The notes under the pieces are model-generated. The model ran no database searches. It saw only the letters and a program-made list of their open reading frames with translations, and was not told the DNA's origin. This document shows, piece after piece, positions 1 through 12,104 of a DNA stretch of 64,000 nt (its first letter is position 1; each line of letters starts with the position of its first letter). The stretch spans positions 9,165,504-9,229,503 of the forward strand of contig NC_088298.1 in assembly GCF_032854445.1 (NCBI RefSeq), read 5' to 3'. The position numbers and the translations under genes were made by a program. The DNA comes from Liolophura sinensis (taxonomy: Eukaryota > Mollusca > Polyplacophora > Chitonida > Chitonidae).

Positions 1-975
1 TCGTACAATCTGCGGTTCTGCCTCTCATTCGTACAGTGTGTTACTCTCCCTGACACAGTCGTACAATCTGTGGTTTTGCCTCACAGTCGTACAGTTTGTT
101 ACTCTCCCTGACACAGTCGTACAATAAGTGGTTTTGCCTCACAGTCGTACAGTTTGTTTACTCTCCTGACTCAGTCGTACAATCTGCGGTTTTGCCTCTC
201 ATTCGTACAGTGTGTTACTCTCGCTGACTCAGATGTACAATCTGTGGTTCTGCCTCTCAGTCGTACATTTTGTTACTCACCCTGACCTCAGTCGTACAAT
301 CTGCGGTTCTGCCTCTCATTCGTTGTTACTCTCCCTGACTTAGATGTACAATCTGTGGTTCTGCCTCTCAGTGTTACCCTCCTTGACTCAGGTGTACAAT
401 TGTGGCTATCCGATGGTCAGTCTTACGCTGTGTTGCTCTGCATTACTCAGTCGTACAATACGTGGCTCTCGATTCAGTATTACGATAAGTTGCTCTCACG
501 TCAGTCGTACAACGTGTTGCTCTCGCTTGCTCAGTCATTAAATATGTTGCTCTCGTTCACACGTTCGAACAATGTCCTGCTCTCTCTCACTCAGTCGTGC
601 AATATGTGCAATAGATGACTCAGTTTTACAATGCGTGGCTCTCGTGACAATCTTACAATGTCTTGCTCTTGTTGACAGTCCTGCTCTCTCTCAATAAGTC
701 GTATAGTGTCTTGCTCTCGCTGGCTCAGTCGTACAATGTGTTACTCTCGCTGGCTCTGTCGTACGTGTTCTTCTCGCTGGCACAGTCGTACAACGTGTTG
801 CTCTCGCTGGCTCAGTCGTACAACGTGTTGCTTTCGCTGACTCAGTCATACAATGTGTTGTTCTGGCCGACTCTGTCGTACAACGTGTTGTTCTCGCTGA
901 CGAAGTTGTACAACGTGTGGTTGTCTCAGTAGTACAGTGGTGTTGCTCTCGCTGACTCGTACAACGCCTTGTTAA
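1..975. repeat. 30-bp minisatellite, cut by window start
   Basis: Imperfect tandem copies of a unit near GTCGTACAATGTGTTGCTCT-CGCTGACTCA, most regular from 700 to 930 and more diverged to the left, where copies read CTGCGGTTCTGCCTCTCA. The array runs off the left edge. The unit length is a multiple of three, which produces the 65-92 codon open frames here. They are not genes. Confidence 0.9.
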
Positions 976-1090
976 TGCTGTAGACGATTGCGGCTGTGCG
1001 TCAGAAAGATTGCTTTGTTTTAAGGAACACTTTTCCTCACTTTTTACTAAAACATAACAATCTAGCCAGTCCAGCTTGCAAAATTCATTT

Positions 1091-1380
1091 ATTTATTTTA
1101 TTTGATTGGTGTTTTTTCACGTATTCAAGAATATTTCACTTATACGACGGGCGGCCCAGCATTATGGTGGGAGGAAACCGGGCACAGCCCGGGGGAAACC
1201 CACGATCATCCCCATGTTGCTGGCAGACCTTCCCACGTACGGCCGGAGAAGAAGCCAGTATGAGTTGGACTTGAACTCACAGCGACCGCATTGGTGAGAG
1301 ACTGCTGGGGCATTACGCTGCGCTAGCGCCCTAACCAACTGACCCACGGAGCCACCCCCCCCCCCCCCCCCCCCCCCCAC
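1091..1380 (-). mobile_element. SINE-A copy, full length, with target duplication and poly(C)
   Basis: Minus-oriented tRNA-derived SINE with the A/T tail at the left and the tRNA-like head (complement of 1240-1353) at the right. It is flanked by an exact 10-bp duplication AAATTCATTT at 1081-1090 and 1381-1390. A run of 24 C (1355-1378) lies between the head and the right duplication, that is, a poly(G) at the 5-prime end of the SINE. Confidence 0.93.
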
Positions 1381-1390
1381 AAATTCATTT

Positions 1391-2489
1391 GAAGCAGTAA
1401 ATACATCTCTCCTGAAAACCTTAATTTCTTCGTCTTTTTTGGTGCATGAGGAAAGGGGGCGGGGGTGAAGGGAGGGGGTCTGTACCAAAACATACTGAAG
1501 CCCAACAGGCACTTTTTCCTGCTGTCGACAGAAACCACATTAACGCATCTTTTTCCATGTCATTGTAGTTTATCCGCTTTATTATGTTAGCCAGAATTAA
1601 AAAAAAAAGTTTAATTAATGTTGTTCATTTGTGAAGTATCCATGCATAAGGGTAAATTGGTATTTAGAGACAGTAAGGGTAGAGGATTTATAAGTTGTCA
1701 GTGATTATACTTACAAATTAAAAAAATATATATATAAATGCTTTCTGATCACATTACACATATTCCTTACAGCGCACGCGCCGCCCTCTACATTCGGCTT
1801 CACATCACTACAACCACGAGCAAATTTTGTACAGAAATCTTGGACAACGCCGAGATCACTGGGGTCACGGTGATGGAGCAGGAAGTGATTTCAGAAAACA
1901 CAAAGACATTCTAGCCAACACCCTGACAGGATTTTATACATGAATGCTGATTAAACAGTTCCGCGAGAGGACACCAATGGTGAGGCCTAAGCCTAAGCAA
2001 GGTTATATGCATCGCACAGGCTCCAAAGGTCAAGCTCGTACTGTTGTGACAGTGACGTAAAGCGAGTGTAGTGAGCTGCGCATGCGCTGTAAGAAGTGTG
2101 CACATTACACTGAAAAAATCTTGTCAGAATCAATTAATATCCCTTCCTCATGAATTAATGGGCGACAATGCGTTATAATATAAGGAGTCTTGCTGCCCTC
2201 GTCGCGTAAATTCCTTAATTTTTCTGTACACTTACGAAATGAAATCAGGGGTCCCTATAACCCATAATTACGTCACTGTTTATTTATGTTCGTGCATTCT
2301 GGGAAAAATCCGGATGTGACGGCGACATTTTTGTGTATTGCACGGTTTATGTGGCTTGTTTGGTTTTGGTGTGTTGCTTTAAATTGCTACAGGTTTAACT
2401 GTTGAAAGCCGTTAAACTAATATATGTATGTATGTATGTATGTATCTTGAGAGCCGTCAATATTAATAGCACCCTCAGTGTCATTTACT
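1391..2489. other. No gene seen
   Basis: Ordinary AT-rich sequence. A short (ATGT)n run lies at 2425-2445. No splice-bounded open frame was recognised on either strand. Confidence 0.5.
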
Positions 2490-2716
2490 CTGACCACGAC
2501 GTTGGCCTAAAGGTTAGGGCGTCCGCTACTAAGTTTGAGACCTGGGATCAAACCCGGCTCAGGTCATACCACAGACTTTAACAATGGAACTTTTTGCATA
2601 CCTAGCACTGAAAGACTGGAGTAAGGAAACATGACTGGTTAATTCCTCGTCGTCATATGACTGAAAAATTTGAAATACAACGTAAAAACTGAACTCAAAG
2701 CATACATACATACGTA
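2490..2716 (+). mobile_element. SINE-C copy (second tRNA-derived family)
   Basis: A tRNA-like head with A box (TTGGCCTAAAGGTTAGGGCG) and B box (GGGATCAAACCC), then a body, then the tail TCGTCGTCATATGACTGAAA... and a (CATA)n end. The tail is the same as the 3-prime end of element B. Related copies lie at 51541-51868 and, inverted, at 47572-47728. Confidence 0.8.
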
Positions 2717-4410
2717 CACTTTTCCTGAGCATTACGTGTAAAAATGTCATACTAAAACAATGGCGACCATAACACAGCTACATGAACCGGTTTTTTACCA
2801 ACAATGCCTTGCGATAAACAATAAATGACCTAATAAGGGTTAGGGCTATTGCCGATTAACACATTTAAAATGGAGATTTTAAAAATAATAGATACTGATC
2901 AGCACAAAGACATTTAGCAATCTGCATTGTTACATACACATCGTTACATTATGTACAGTTTATTATTATAAAGACATCGATATTATAAGCATGTGTCCAG
3001 AAAACACACCGATTAAACTCTAACTGAAATTAAGGTAAAATAATAATAGTAACAGTATAATTATCATAATAAGAAATACTTGCATGCCCTCGAAGGATGG
3101 CGTGGAATGAATCATGAATGGTGAGAAATGGAGAGAGGGAAATCCTTCCTCTGTCCCTCCATGAACTGTGTCAGTGACGTAGAATTGCGACTTTGAGCAT
3201 TTTTATTGGACGAAACACGCGGGTTTCCGACAGTCAATGAATGTGGAAGTAATTCATTTTTTTGTAGTGAATCTCATGTGAATACTGGCTGCCGAATTGT
3301 CAGCGCTGATCGGAAACCTTCAATCGGAAGACCATTCACTGTACATCGTGTACACGAATTTTGCTGAAACAGCCAGACATCAACAGGACTTTGTCTGTGT
3401 TTTGGTTTAAAAGTTTGAGAAAAAGAAAGATGGCTCACTGCATTGTTCCTCGCAAACTTGCAACATCGTGCCAAAGATGGTGGTGAACAATATTTAAAAT
3501 CTTTAGATTAAGACTAAAAAAAATCTGATCACTTGCTTGATATCAAGTCAGATCAAACTTTTGAACACCTTGGAATACGTTGAAAGCAACTTACGCGCTT
3601 TCCTACTTAAAACATTGCAATCTCTACTAAACCTCTGCCGACCCGTGTTGTTCTGCGCACTGTCTTCCAGGAGGCTGATGTTAGTATCCACGAAATAGTA
3701 GAATGCCTGGAAACCGCACCATACCCACGAGAATCACGTGTCCTGATCAAGCTGCATCACCTCGTCAATAAACAGCTTTTCACAACTCTTTTTTCTGAAG
3801 AAAAAAATACTGAAGCCCAAAAATTGGTTACTCGATAAAATACCGAACATCCGCTATGCTCCCAAAGCAGGCCGCCTTTTGTACATATCACAAGATTTCA
3901 CGTTGATAAAACGTAGAAGTCTTTGGCCAGAATTCCCGGAAAATGCTTCCGGGTTGTTTGGTCGGTTTGGCTAAAGATCACACATGACTGGTACCTTGGT
4001 AATAGTCAAGTACCTTCCCCAGACTGGTTTCGTTTTTCCAGACTGGTAACTTTTCGAGTGAGTTAGGTCAAACGTCTGATGATTCTTCCTCCAAGATCTG
4101 GCTTAGATACTGTTCCTCAGGTGTCTGCAGCGGGTGAAAAACAGAAGCCCTGTGGTTTATCGCTCAAAAATGTTTTGAAACAAATGTCACTTTAAGAAAC
4201 TTGTAAAAGTTTGAGTAGATCATCCCATCTTTAGAAAGCACAGTGTTTTTTTTTTCGAGTGAGTGTTTAATATCTCGTGGGTGAAAAGCATTTGTCCAAG
4301 CTTAGTTGTTCCTGAGGAGGATATAAAAACAGAAACAGAAGAAAAAACGAAATAGTCACCCATAGTTATTATTACTTGAGTTAGTTTTTTTTTTAGACAT
4401 TACGTTTTAC
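2717..4410. other. No assignable gene; one weak open remnant
   Basis: The only notable item is a plus-strand stop-free stretch at about 3612-3838, ending in TAA. It reads VSIHEIVECLETAPYPRESR in the middle, has no ATG near its start, and sits after a possible acceptor (CTGTCTTCCAG). I recognise no domain. It could be a decayed transposon or chance. Confidence 0.3.
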
Positions 4411-4427
4411 AAATTGTACACGTTACC

Positions 4428-4433
4428 TTTATT
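4428..4433 (-). promoter_or_regulatory. Possible polyadenylation signal
   Basis: AATAAA on the minus strand, about 300 bp past the stop of the candidate terminal exon at 4730-4906. Such hexamers are common by chance in AT-rich DNA, so it only modestly supports a 3-prime end here. Confidence 0.25.
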
Positions 4434-4729
4434 ACAGTAAACGTTGATACTGACAACACCAAGAGGTGACAAATGAATCCAGTACTCGTGCACTGCACAC
4501 CTGATCATGCAAATTCTGTAAGAAATTACACGTTTTTGCTGCAAGGCAGGGTAGCAAAACATTCACCTGTATATAGGCAGCCTGTACTGCTACAAAGTAA
4601 AACATCAATACACCATGCGACATCAAGAAGACACACTTCTTAAGACAGCCAGTTTTTGGCAACTAAACTTCAGAAAAAATGCATTGTGAAGGCAAATGGA
4701 ATAAAGGAAAGATGACAGTTCATTCATGC

Positions 4730-4906
4730 CTAAATGCACTCAACAAGGTTCGCATGCAGAGGAGAGAAAAGGTAAGAGTTATCCCCCTTTAGAGACATGA
4801 CCTGAAGACCCCGGTCAATCAAACCAGCTCTTTCTGTAAGCAATCGTACATATTCTTTCTCAAAAGGCAAGTCTCGTCTGTTTAACGACCTTAACAAAGC
4901 CGACGA
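4730..4906 (-). CDS. Possible terminal exon (58 codons and stop)
   Basis: A pyrimidine-rich acceptor (TTCATTCCTCTTGCAG, complement of 4907-4922) opens a single unbroken phase-0 frame, SSALLRSLNRRDLPFEKEYV and onward, ending in TAG at 4730-4732. The other two frames stop quickly. An AATAAA signal lies about 300 bp downstream on the same strand (complement of 4428-4433). The phase matches exon 7 of the channel gene, but that would need an 8.2-kb intron and a 58-residue tail beyond M4 with no family precedent that I know. It may instead be the last exon of another minus-strand gene, or chance. No domain is recognised. Confidence 0.3.
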   Translation of the reverse strand, partial: SSALLRSLNRRDLPFEKEYVRLLTERAGLIDRGLQVMSLKGDNSYLFSPLHANLVECI

Positions 4907-5584
4907 CTGCAAGAGGAATGAAGAGTCACGTAAAACATACAGTGGCTTCACCGCCTATATGTAATGCAAAGCAGACTCTGGGACGTACTCGGCTATTCTT
5001 TCAGACATACACTCTTGTACAAGATTAGTAATTAATATACGCATAAAAAAAACGTACAAAAATAATAGAAGTCATTGAGATATATGATCATAGCTTTTTA
5101 GGTCTGGCCAGAAGAATAAACCCAACAAACACAATTTGAATTAGACTTTTGTTATAGGCCATTAGCAGATTAAATTTCGGATAACTGAATATCTCCCTTT
5201 AACGCCTACAAACAAGAGTACCTTGTTCTACCCTTATTGCAGCAGATTATGCAGAGGGAGGAAAATGGAACAGCTGGTTATAAACTTGTGAGGTTAAGAC
5301 TCTATATATCGTCATACACAGTACTGTTTGCGAAACCACACCGGTGACAGCTTTGTCATTTAGTGGATTTTATCGTGCTGTATCTATATATAACGTCTCA
5401 AAATGGGATAAAAAGTAAAATAAAAAAAACAAACAAAAAAAAAACAAAACAAAACAAACAAACTGAAATACTACACACATATACTAGTTTAGTGTAGAAA
5501 GACTCGCCAAGCCATTAAAAGGTTTAAACGACAACAACAGCACTCAGCGATAGAGAACAGCCGGCTTTATAGGGAAAGAGAGTC

Positions 5585-5871
5585 CGATCTGATTGGCTGA
5601 CAGTGAAGATTTTCCTTGGTTAAACAATGCAGCTCTGTTCACGCTTGAATTAGTCTGCCTTACTTAAAATACAGCTGGACATGCCGATCTCTCATACCAG
5701 CCAATCAGAAACGATTCTGTGCCACTTTAACAGATACAGAATCGTTTGTGATTGGCCGACAGAGGAAATACACGTGAATAAATCTGCCATACCAAATATT
5801 CAGCTTAGCCTATTGGCACAGCCTGGACTTGACAATCTCTCATACCAGCCAATCAGAAACGATTCTGTATC
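5585..5871. promoter_or_regulatory. Cluster of direct and inverted CCAAT-containing repeats
   Basis: A 31-bp segment with CCAGCCAATCAGAAACGATT occurs at 5689-5720 and again at 5841-5871. An inverted relative (ACAGAATCGTTTGTGATTGG) lies between them at about 5738-5757. A further CTGATTGGCTGACAG is at 5588-5602 and CCTATTGGCACAG at 5809-5821. CCAAT/ATTGG is the NF-Y binding core, so this could be a promoter or enhancer. It could also be a decayed repeat. No gene was found next to it. Confidence 0.35.
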
Positions 5872-6130
5872 CCTCTAAGTGAAATCCACTAGTTTATTTG
5901 TTTCCACCCCTGAGCTTGTTTACATTGCGCAGTAGTACGATACCTGAGCGTTGGACGGACTGTCCAAGGAAACGGGAAACGCGACATACATGTATTAGGG
6001 GCTGGTTTTCTTTTAAGTGATCACCGAAATTCGTCGATTTAATGCAAAGACAAACTATTCGACATGTCGTATAGAATAAGGCCTATTGGTCCTGGGCCTA
6101 CAGATCTGGGGTCTATCTAACCCGGGGCTA

Positions 6131-6358
6131 GGGGTTGTATATCATCGTGCTGAATTACATCGCCACGTTTGATATGAATCTCGAAGCGCAACTGAGATGC
6201 ATTTCACTCATTCGCCTAGAACATTCCTTGTTTCTTTCGAACATTATTGAAAACTGTGTTGACAGCTTGTCTTTGTATGATTCCGTCTTAATTTCCATCA
6301 ATTGTCAATTGGTTGACGGCTGGTATACGAATGTCTGTTTCGACACATTGATTCAAAC
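6131..6358 (+). repeat. Repeat D copy 1
   Basis: Shares CATTCGCCTAGAACATTCCT and TTGACGGCTGGTATACGAAT with copies at 15.7, 15.95, 48.2, 54.0 and 59.85 kb. The middle segment is deleted in this copy. It has no tRNA-like boxes, no clear terminal repeats and no coding frame, so the class is unknown. Confidence 0.75.
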
Positions 6359-6720
6359 TCCGCACAACCAGCCTGCTTCGCTGATGAATTAGATCAAAAG
6401 ATGAACTTTTATAGCAGTCTAAGTACGGTGTGACACTTAATGGCACATCTTCATGGCAGTCATGTACAACGCCGTTCTAATACATAGTCCAACAAGGATT
6501 ATTCTCTAAGGTAAAAGGAAACAAAAATGACGGCATTGAAAGAAACGGAACCTACTGTGTGTCCAAAGGCTAAAACAGGACAGATATGTGTATATATATA
6601 TGTGTATATATATTATGTAAATTTTATATAATTTGTTCAATTTGTCAAATCGCATGAACGGCTATGAATGCAGCTGTCTTCCTTCAGCTAGTCAAATTTG
6701 ACTAGCTAATTTAAATGATT

Positions 6721-6829
6721 TATTTATTTATTTTACCGCGGTTTTACGCCGTACTCAAGAATATTCCATTTATACGACTGCGGGCAGCATTATGGTGGAA
6801 AGAAACCGGGCAAAGCCCGGGGGAAGTCA
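6721..6829 (-). mobile_element. SINE-A fragment
   Basis: The 3-prime half of SINE-A (tail, CGCCGTACTCAAGAATATT, GCAGCATTATGGTGG, CGGG hairpin), minus-oriented and truncated before the tRNA head. Confidence 0.88.
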
Positions 6830-6835
6830 CGGCTT

Positions 6836-9800
6836 TTGCATCGCAATGACATTACAAGAGTAATTCAAGAGCTGAAATTTCAATTCGTTAATAAGTCAAG
6901 AAACCATCACGCTGTCCATTACATTTTATTTTTTTTTATAGCAAATGTTTTAGGCCACGAAAGAATTACTTAATTTTCTATAGGATATTATGGGATAAGC
7001 CACACAGACATGCGCAAATAGGGCCTAGCTCTGTCACGAATGAACATCGAATACATGCATGCGTACTTTACAAAGCCAAAGGGCTAATGTAAATTATCTC
7101 TTCGGAAAGTAAACTTGATTTTCTAGTAATTTTTATGCATAAATAAAAAGGAAACCGTCTCTATCATACTTTAATAAAGAGTGACTTTTTTTGAATAGGA
7201 AGAGTTTCTATCCAATGACTTTTATTCAATGAATGAAAAGCTATTTCAAAAGTATAAATCGTCCACTGATTTTTCTTAAAAGTAAACACTCTGAAAACCA
7301 TGTTTTCATAAAACGCCGAACTGAAATACTTAAAAATGTTAACTTTTGAGTATTGATCAATCAGTAAACTTTGGCTAAAAGCTGACTTTTTTTAGGAAAT
7401 CAGAATAGAAATGGACTTGGCCATCAGGAAAAAACAGGTTTCCCTGCCTCAAACAATAAAAAGATCTAAATAATGATGTGCTGATTGAAAAATTTCTCAA
7501 CTTAATTATAGCGAAAAATATTCTTTCCTTCACCCCATTTAAGTAGATAATTCCATGTCACTAATTTATCCTGTATAAACTTTGCGAACCGAAATATTTA
7601 TTTACATGTAAGGAGATGTTCAGACATGACAGTTGCCTGCCCTTTGTTACACCTTCCGGCAACAGGAAGTGGGAGAGGGGAGCACTCGCAAACATGGCGA
7701 AGTTTCCTGTCAACGCCCTACGCAGGCGGCAAAAATTTTCACTCATTTTGTTTTTTCTCTTTTTCTTTTCTACTCACCCAGTTCCAAAGCGTAAGAATTT
7801 GCGATTGTAGGCCTGTTTCTTTGTCTTTCAATAAGCTAAATATGTTGCGGGCAAATTGTATCATCAGGCTGAGCGGGTAAGTGAAGTGAAAAATGCCAAA
7901 GGATGAACAGAGAGGTGCAAGAGTTGTTGCCCTTTATCTGTCGTCTCAAAGCTCCCATTCCCGTAGAGAACTCTGAAAGATGAGGCAACTGTCGTAGGAC
8001 GCTATTTCTAACTGAATCCGAACCGTCAGCACAACGCTAGTACAACCACGGGGCTTTCACCGCACGCATCATGACAGAATAAAGCTCAAAGGTCGCAAAA
8101 TACAACGTCACTTCCTTCCCAAAAGTTTAAATTTTGCTTCGCGTTGTTATGTGTAGATTTACAAGTACACGAAGTCAGTAAATTAAGAGGGGAGAGGGCA
8201 AATTAACAACTGCCATTCGAGAGAACACGAGAAGTTACGAAAACGTCAGTCAGGTGACAGAACAGAATGACAGCCATAGGAATAAAAAAAAAGAGAAGTT
8301 AAGCAGCCATATAAAGCCGTGCAGCAGTTGTTGTTGTTGTACTGGTGGTTGAGCTGACAGTCTAAGGAGGGGTTAAATATTGAAAGGGGAGATAATCATA
8401 ACCATGGAGTAACGGTAGGCAAATAATAAAAAAACCAAAAAAAAACAAAGAAATCAACAGAATTTAAAGGCTGCTTTACAAACAACGTTCACTGAACAGC
8501 GTTACGTTTTACGATTTAAATAGTCTAAACACTCAACTTATCTACCTATTAAATCAAAAAATGATTTTAAAGTTCTACAAGATGCATTCTAAAATAGCAC
8601 AGTTTTTGAGATTACTTTTAGTCAACAATGAACTGATGATGCTCTGAAATCTCAGTTTGATTTGATGCTGTTCTCAGAAATACCCTAATATATTTCAACC
8701 ACAAAAATTCTGGTGTACTTAAAATGAAATTACTCTTACCGGAAAAAAGACGGCACATCTTTGATGAATGAAGAGAATGAGTTTTAAATGAGGTTTTCAT
8801 TAGTTACAAGTACACGAACTTGCTATACGCGCATTTCTTGGTCACGTGATTAGACTTGTCACGCCACGAACACAGTTAAAACAGGAACACGGACACATGC
8901 CACGTGATCTCAGATATCGACTGGTTAGCTGAGTAGTAGGCCTTCCGAAAAGTACCGAATAGTGCCAATTAATACCGATTATTGCCGAGTATGACAAACA
9001 AAATACAGATCACAACAGTGTACCTTGTCTGACAGACGATTGGCTGGAGACCAGAAGGGTGGGGCGGGGTGGTGGGTGTTGGCGCTAAGACAAACGTATG
9101 GGTTAGGGAGACAAGGGTAAACGAAGTTGGTAGATATAGTGGACCAGGAGATTGCTTATAAGCATTGCCCAAAGCAATTCGGGTCCAAGCTGTGGATTCC
9201 TGCCTTTCTGATGACGTTTTGAATGTAAATTGATTTCTTATCAATCGTGTATTACAAAAGAATAAAGGTCGATTCCCCTTTTACTAGTCGCCGTTGTGCG
9301 GGGAAAATTGCCCTGTTATATGCCTGACCTGCTCTAAACTGTATTTTGACGCCTTTGAACAACCTATTTAATGGCAACAACAGCCAGAGCTTTAATTGTT
9401 TTAGATGAGTAAATAACACAGCCGCGTTGCCACTTCACCGCGTTGCAACATACAACGTTATTGTGCCTATGCAAATTTGCTACAGCTTATGTGTATCTGT
9501 TATACATATACAGACCTTGCAATGTTTTAAACACAACTGCTCTTTGAGAGTATATAAAAAGAGCAATAAGGTTATGCTGTCACTCATGTGAGATGATTCG
9601 ATAAGAAACCCAAATTGTTGAGCTGCAGATGATCGCAATCAACAGGCTGCCTATGTGAGGCAGTCACTTATTACTGAGTTACTTTCTGGCAGAGTTACCT
9701 GCGATGGACTCGAAACAGTGTACCGTGGCAATCCAACAATGTGACATGCGCAGAAATGTCTGGTTTATAGTTAACGTTTGGAAACTGACATTTATGCTTA

Positions 9801-9975
9801 TTTAGCACTTTTCATAAGGTTTTGCATTTAATGGCAAACAATACATAGTTATGGCCCATGGCCGGATATGCAGAGCGTCATCTGAATGTTGATCGGATAT
9901 ATCATTCTAGGGGCTATATCACTTGATAATGGGCTATATCATTAAGTTATCTTCCCTTCATTAGACGACATCCAG
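6836..9975. other. No supported gene
   Basis: Unique-looking AT-rich sequence with A-rich and GTT microsatellite patches (8326-8340). A plus-strand ATG at 7694 in good context opens 38 codons starting MAKFPVNALRRRQKFSLILF with a hydrophobic core like a signal peptide, then stops at 7808. Without a following exon it is only a curiosity. Confidence 0.4.
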
Positions 9976-9976
9976 A

Positions 9977-10053
9977 TTTATTTATTTGATCAGTGTTTTA
10001 CGCATTGCTAGAGGATATTTCACTTATACGACGGCGGGCAGCATTATGGTGCG
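9977..10053 (-). mobile_element. SINE-A fragment
   Basis: Tail plus CACTTATACGACGGCGGGCA and GCATTATGGTG of the SINE-A core, minus-oriented and truncated at about 77 bp. Confidence 0.85.
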
Positions 10054-11555
10054 AGACTATCGGGGAGCGTTCGGGGATGAAATCCCGATAGCGCTATGTA
10101 TATGGGACGTAAATTAGCATTGTATTTACATTCTCATTGTTAAACTCGGCTATTAGGAAAAGTGTTTAAAATTAAACCATCATTAACATCGTATACATCT
10201 GCAGACGTGATTCAGGTACCTGACAGTCAAAGAAATGCTTTTGCAACGGTAAAAAAGGACCCTGGGCCAGGACGTCGGTTTTTCACGGACTGTACGTCAA
10301 ATGCAGACAACATAAGGAGGATGGGACGTAAGAAAAGGCGGGTACTTTTGACGTATATGTAACTGTCGATGAAATGAACCATCGACAAGTATGATTTACT
10401 GACTGATTTGATTAATCCATTACCCTGTGAAACTTGATGAAAAAATAAATATCTTAATTTTGTTTTGTTCAAACCTAGAAATATGTAAATAGTTGTATGT
10501 ATACAATATATGCAATTTACAAAATAATGTCGTGCTGGTGTGGGAGGTGGGTGAGAAGTCGGGTGGGGAGGGGGGGGGTGTGACGTGTTGGTGACGTTCG
10601 ATACGAAAAGATATGATGAAGTGCGCTACCATTTTTGATACAAAAAGCGTTTGATGAAAGGGCAATGGAAGTGTCCAACATGGCTACATGAACATTTAAC
10701 ACAGGAGTTATGAAGACGACGAAATGAAACAACCACAACGACGAGTCCTACAATAGCAATAATTACAGTAAATAATCAGTTGTCGAGGACAGTTGGTAGG
10801 AAGAAAATGAATAGACAGAAAATTGATGGTCACAGGCGGAAAGTTGATAACAGAAAAGTGAAGTTTTTTTGTTGAAAAGACTTCAGACATTTCTATAGAA
10901 TTATACATACATTATACATTGTCCATTTCCTCAGGCTGTAAGCCGAATGACAAAACATGAGCATTTTTAAACATGGAAATAGAGTAAGAGCACTAGCATT
11001 CTGAAAAGTTTGGTTTTGCTAAAACATACATGTAAGTGTTCAATTCAAGACCAAGGCTTGAAAATTTTTATTTCTTACACAGGATTTTTGCATTTCGTGA
11101 CAACGTCAAAACTGACATTTTATCCATCTTACTCATTCCCGTTGTTTTCACTGGAATCTAATCAATATAATCTGAATTCAATAAGTTCATAAACTTCGAA
11201 ACAAACAATTATATTATTCTCTTCTATTTATTAACACTTGCTTTCGTTTAAGATTTGGAAACCTGGAAGATTAACTAAAATGATTTTTCACTAAATAAAT
11301 AAACTTTAAACATACATGTAACTCTAATATTTAGTCACCTGAGATACTCTTATTGAAAAAAAGAAATCAATTTGCTTATTTCAACGTTTTCAGTGTCATG
11401 GTTTCATATTTAAACAATATCTCGACTAGTGTATTACATCTTTCCTCAAAAAATAATTCTTATTTTTGGCACCAGAATATAAATTTATATGTAAGCGCTT
11501 GACAAAACCTCAATCATATATCCACCGAAACTAAACACTAATCACGCGAAGTCGA
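10054..11555. other. No gene seen
   Basis: AT-rich sequence with only short chance open frames and a G-rich patch (10531-10584). No repeat family was recognised. Confidence 0.5.
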
Positions 11556-11775
11556 AGCGGACACCAGTCAGTCAAACATTCGAGACCTGGCTGGTTCGGT
11601 ACCCGTCAGACCTTGATCAAATGTGGTTGGGAGTTCGAATCCTGATCCAGTTGATAAACCGGCTGTTGCTTTGAGTCAGGATGAGTGATAATATACCCGA
11701 CGGAGGGCGATGTTTTTTCCAAGCTATATTTGGTTTCCTTCTGGTGTTAACATCAATCGAATAAATAACTAAATC
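11556..11775 (+). mobile_element. SINE-like element with B box
   Basis: Contains an RNA polymerase III B-box-like GAGTTCGAATCCTGATCC at about 11632 and ends CATCAATCGAATAAATAACT, a SINE-type tail. The head is too diverged to show a clear A box, and no second copy was found in the window. Confidence 0.4.
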
Positions 11776-11854
11776 AGATTATTCAGCACACAAGAAAAGA
11801 TTTAAACTTTACTAGATACTTGCAGGTCGCGTTTACTAAAAAAAAATACGATTT

Positions 11855-12104
11855 ACACACGAAGAGATAAGTTTAGGTCAACAGAGTTTTACAACTGACC
11901 TAATTCAACTCAGAAAACTGAATCATATGACCAGATTAGCTGGGTCATGAAAGTTGTCCGGCTAGCTAAGTGACTGAGCAATATAATCAGATGACTTTCA
12001 TGACTCAGCTGATCTGGTCATACGACTCAGTTTTCTGAGTTGAATTAGCTCAATTGTATAGCTCAGATTGTTTAGTCAGTGGACTCAAACTTTTCTCTCA
12101 GTGT
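11855..12104. mobile_element. Foldback (MITE-like) element
   Basis: The left arm (11855 to about 11954) and right arm (about 11996-12104) are imperfect reverse complements over about 100 bp around a loop of about 40 bp. The inner part is strongest: CTAATTCAACTCAGAAAACT against its complement, ending ATGAAAGT. Probably a nonautonomous DNA transposon. No transposase is present. Confidence 0.75.

Noticed and set aside
344-932. Leu/Ser/Tyr-rich open frames at the left end
   Set aside because: They follow a 30-bp tandem repeat whose length is a multiple of three, and the apparent proteins are only the repeat translated.
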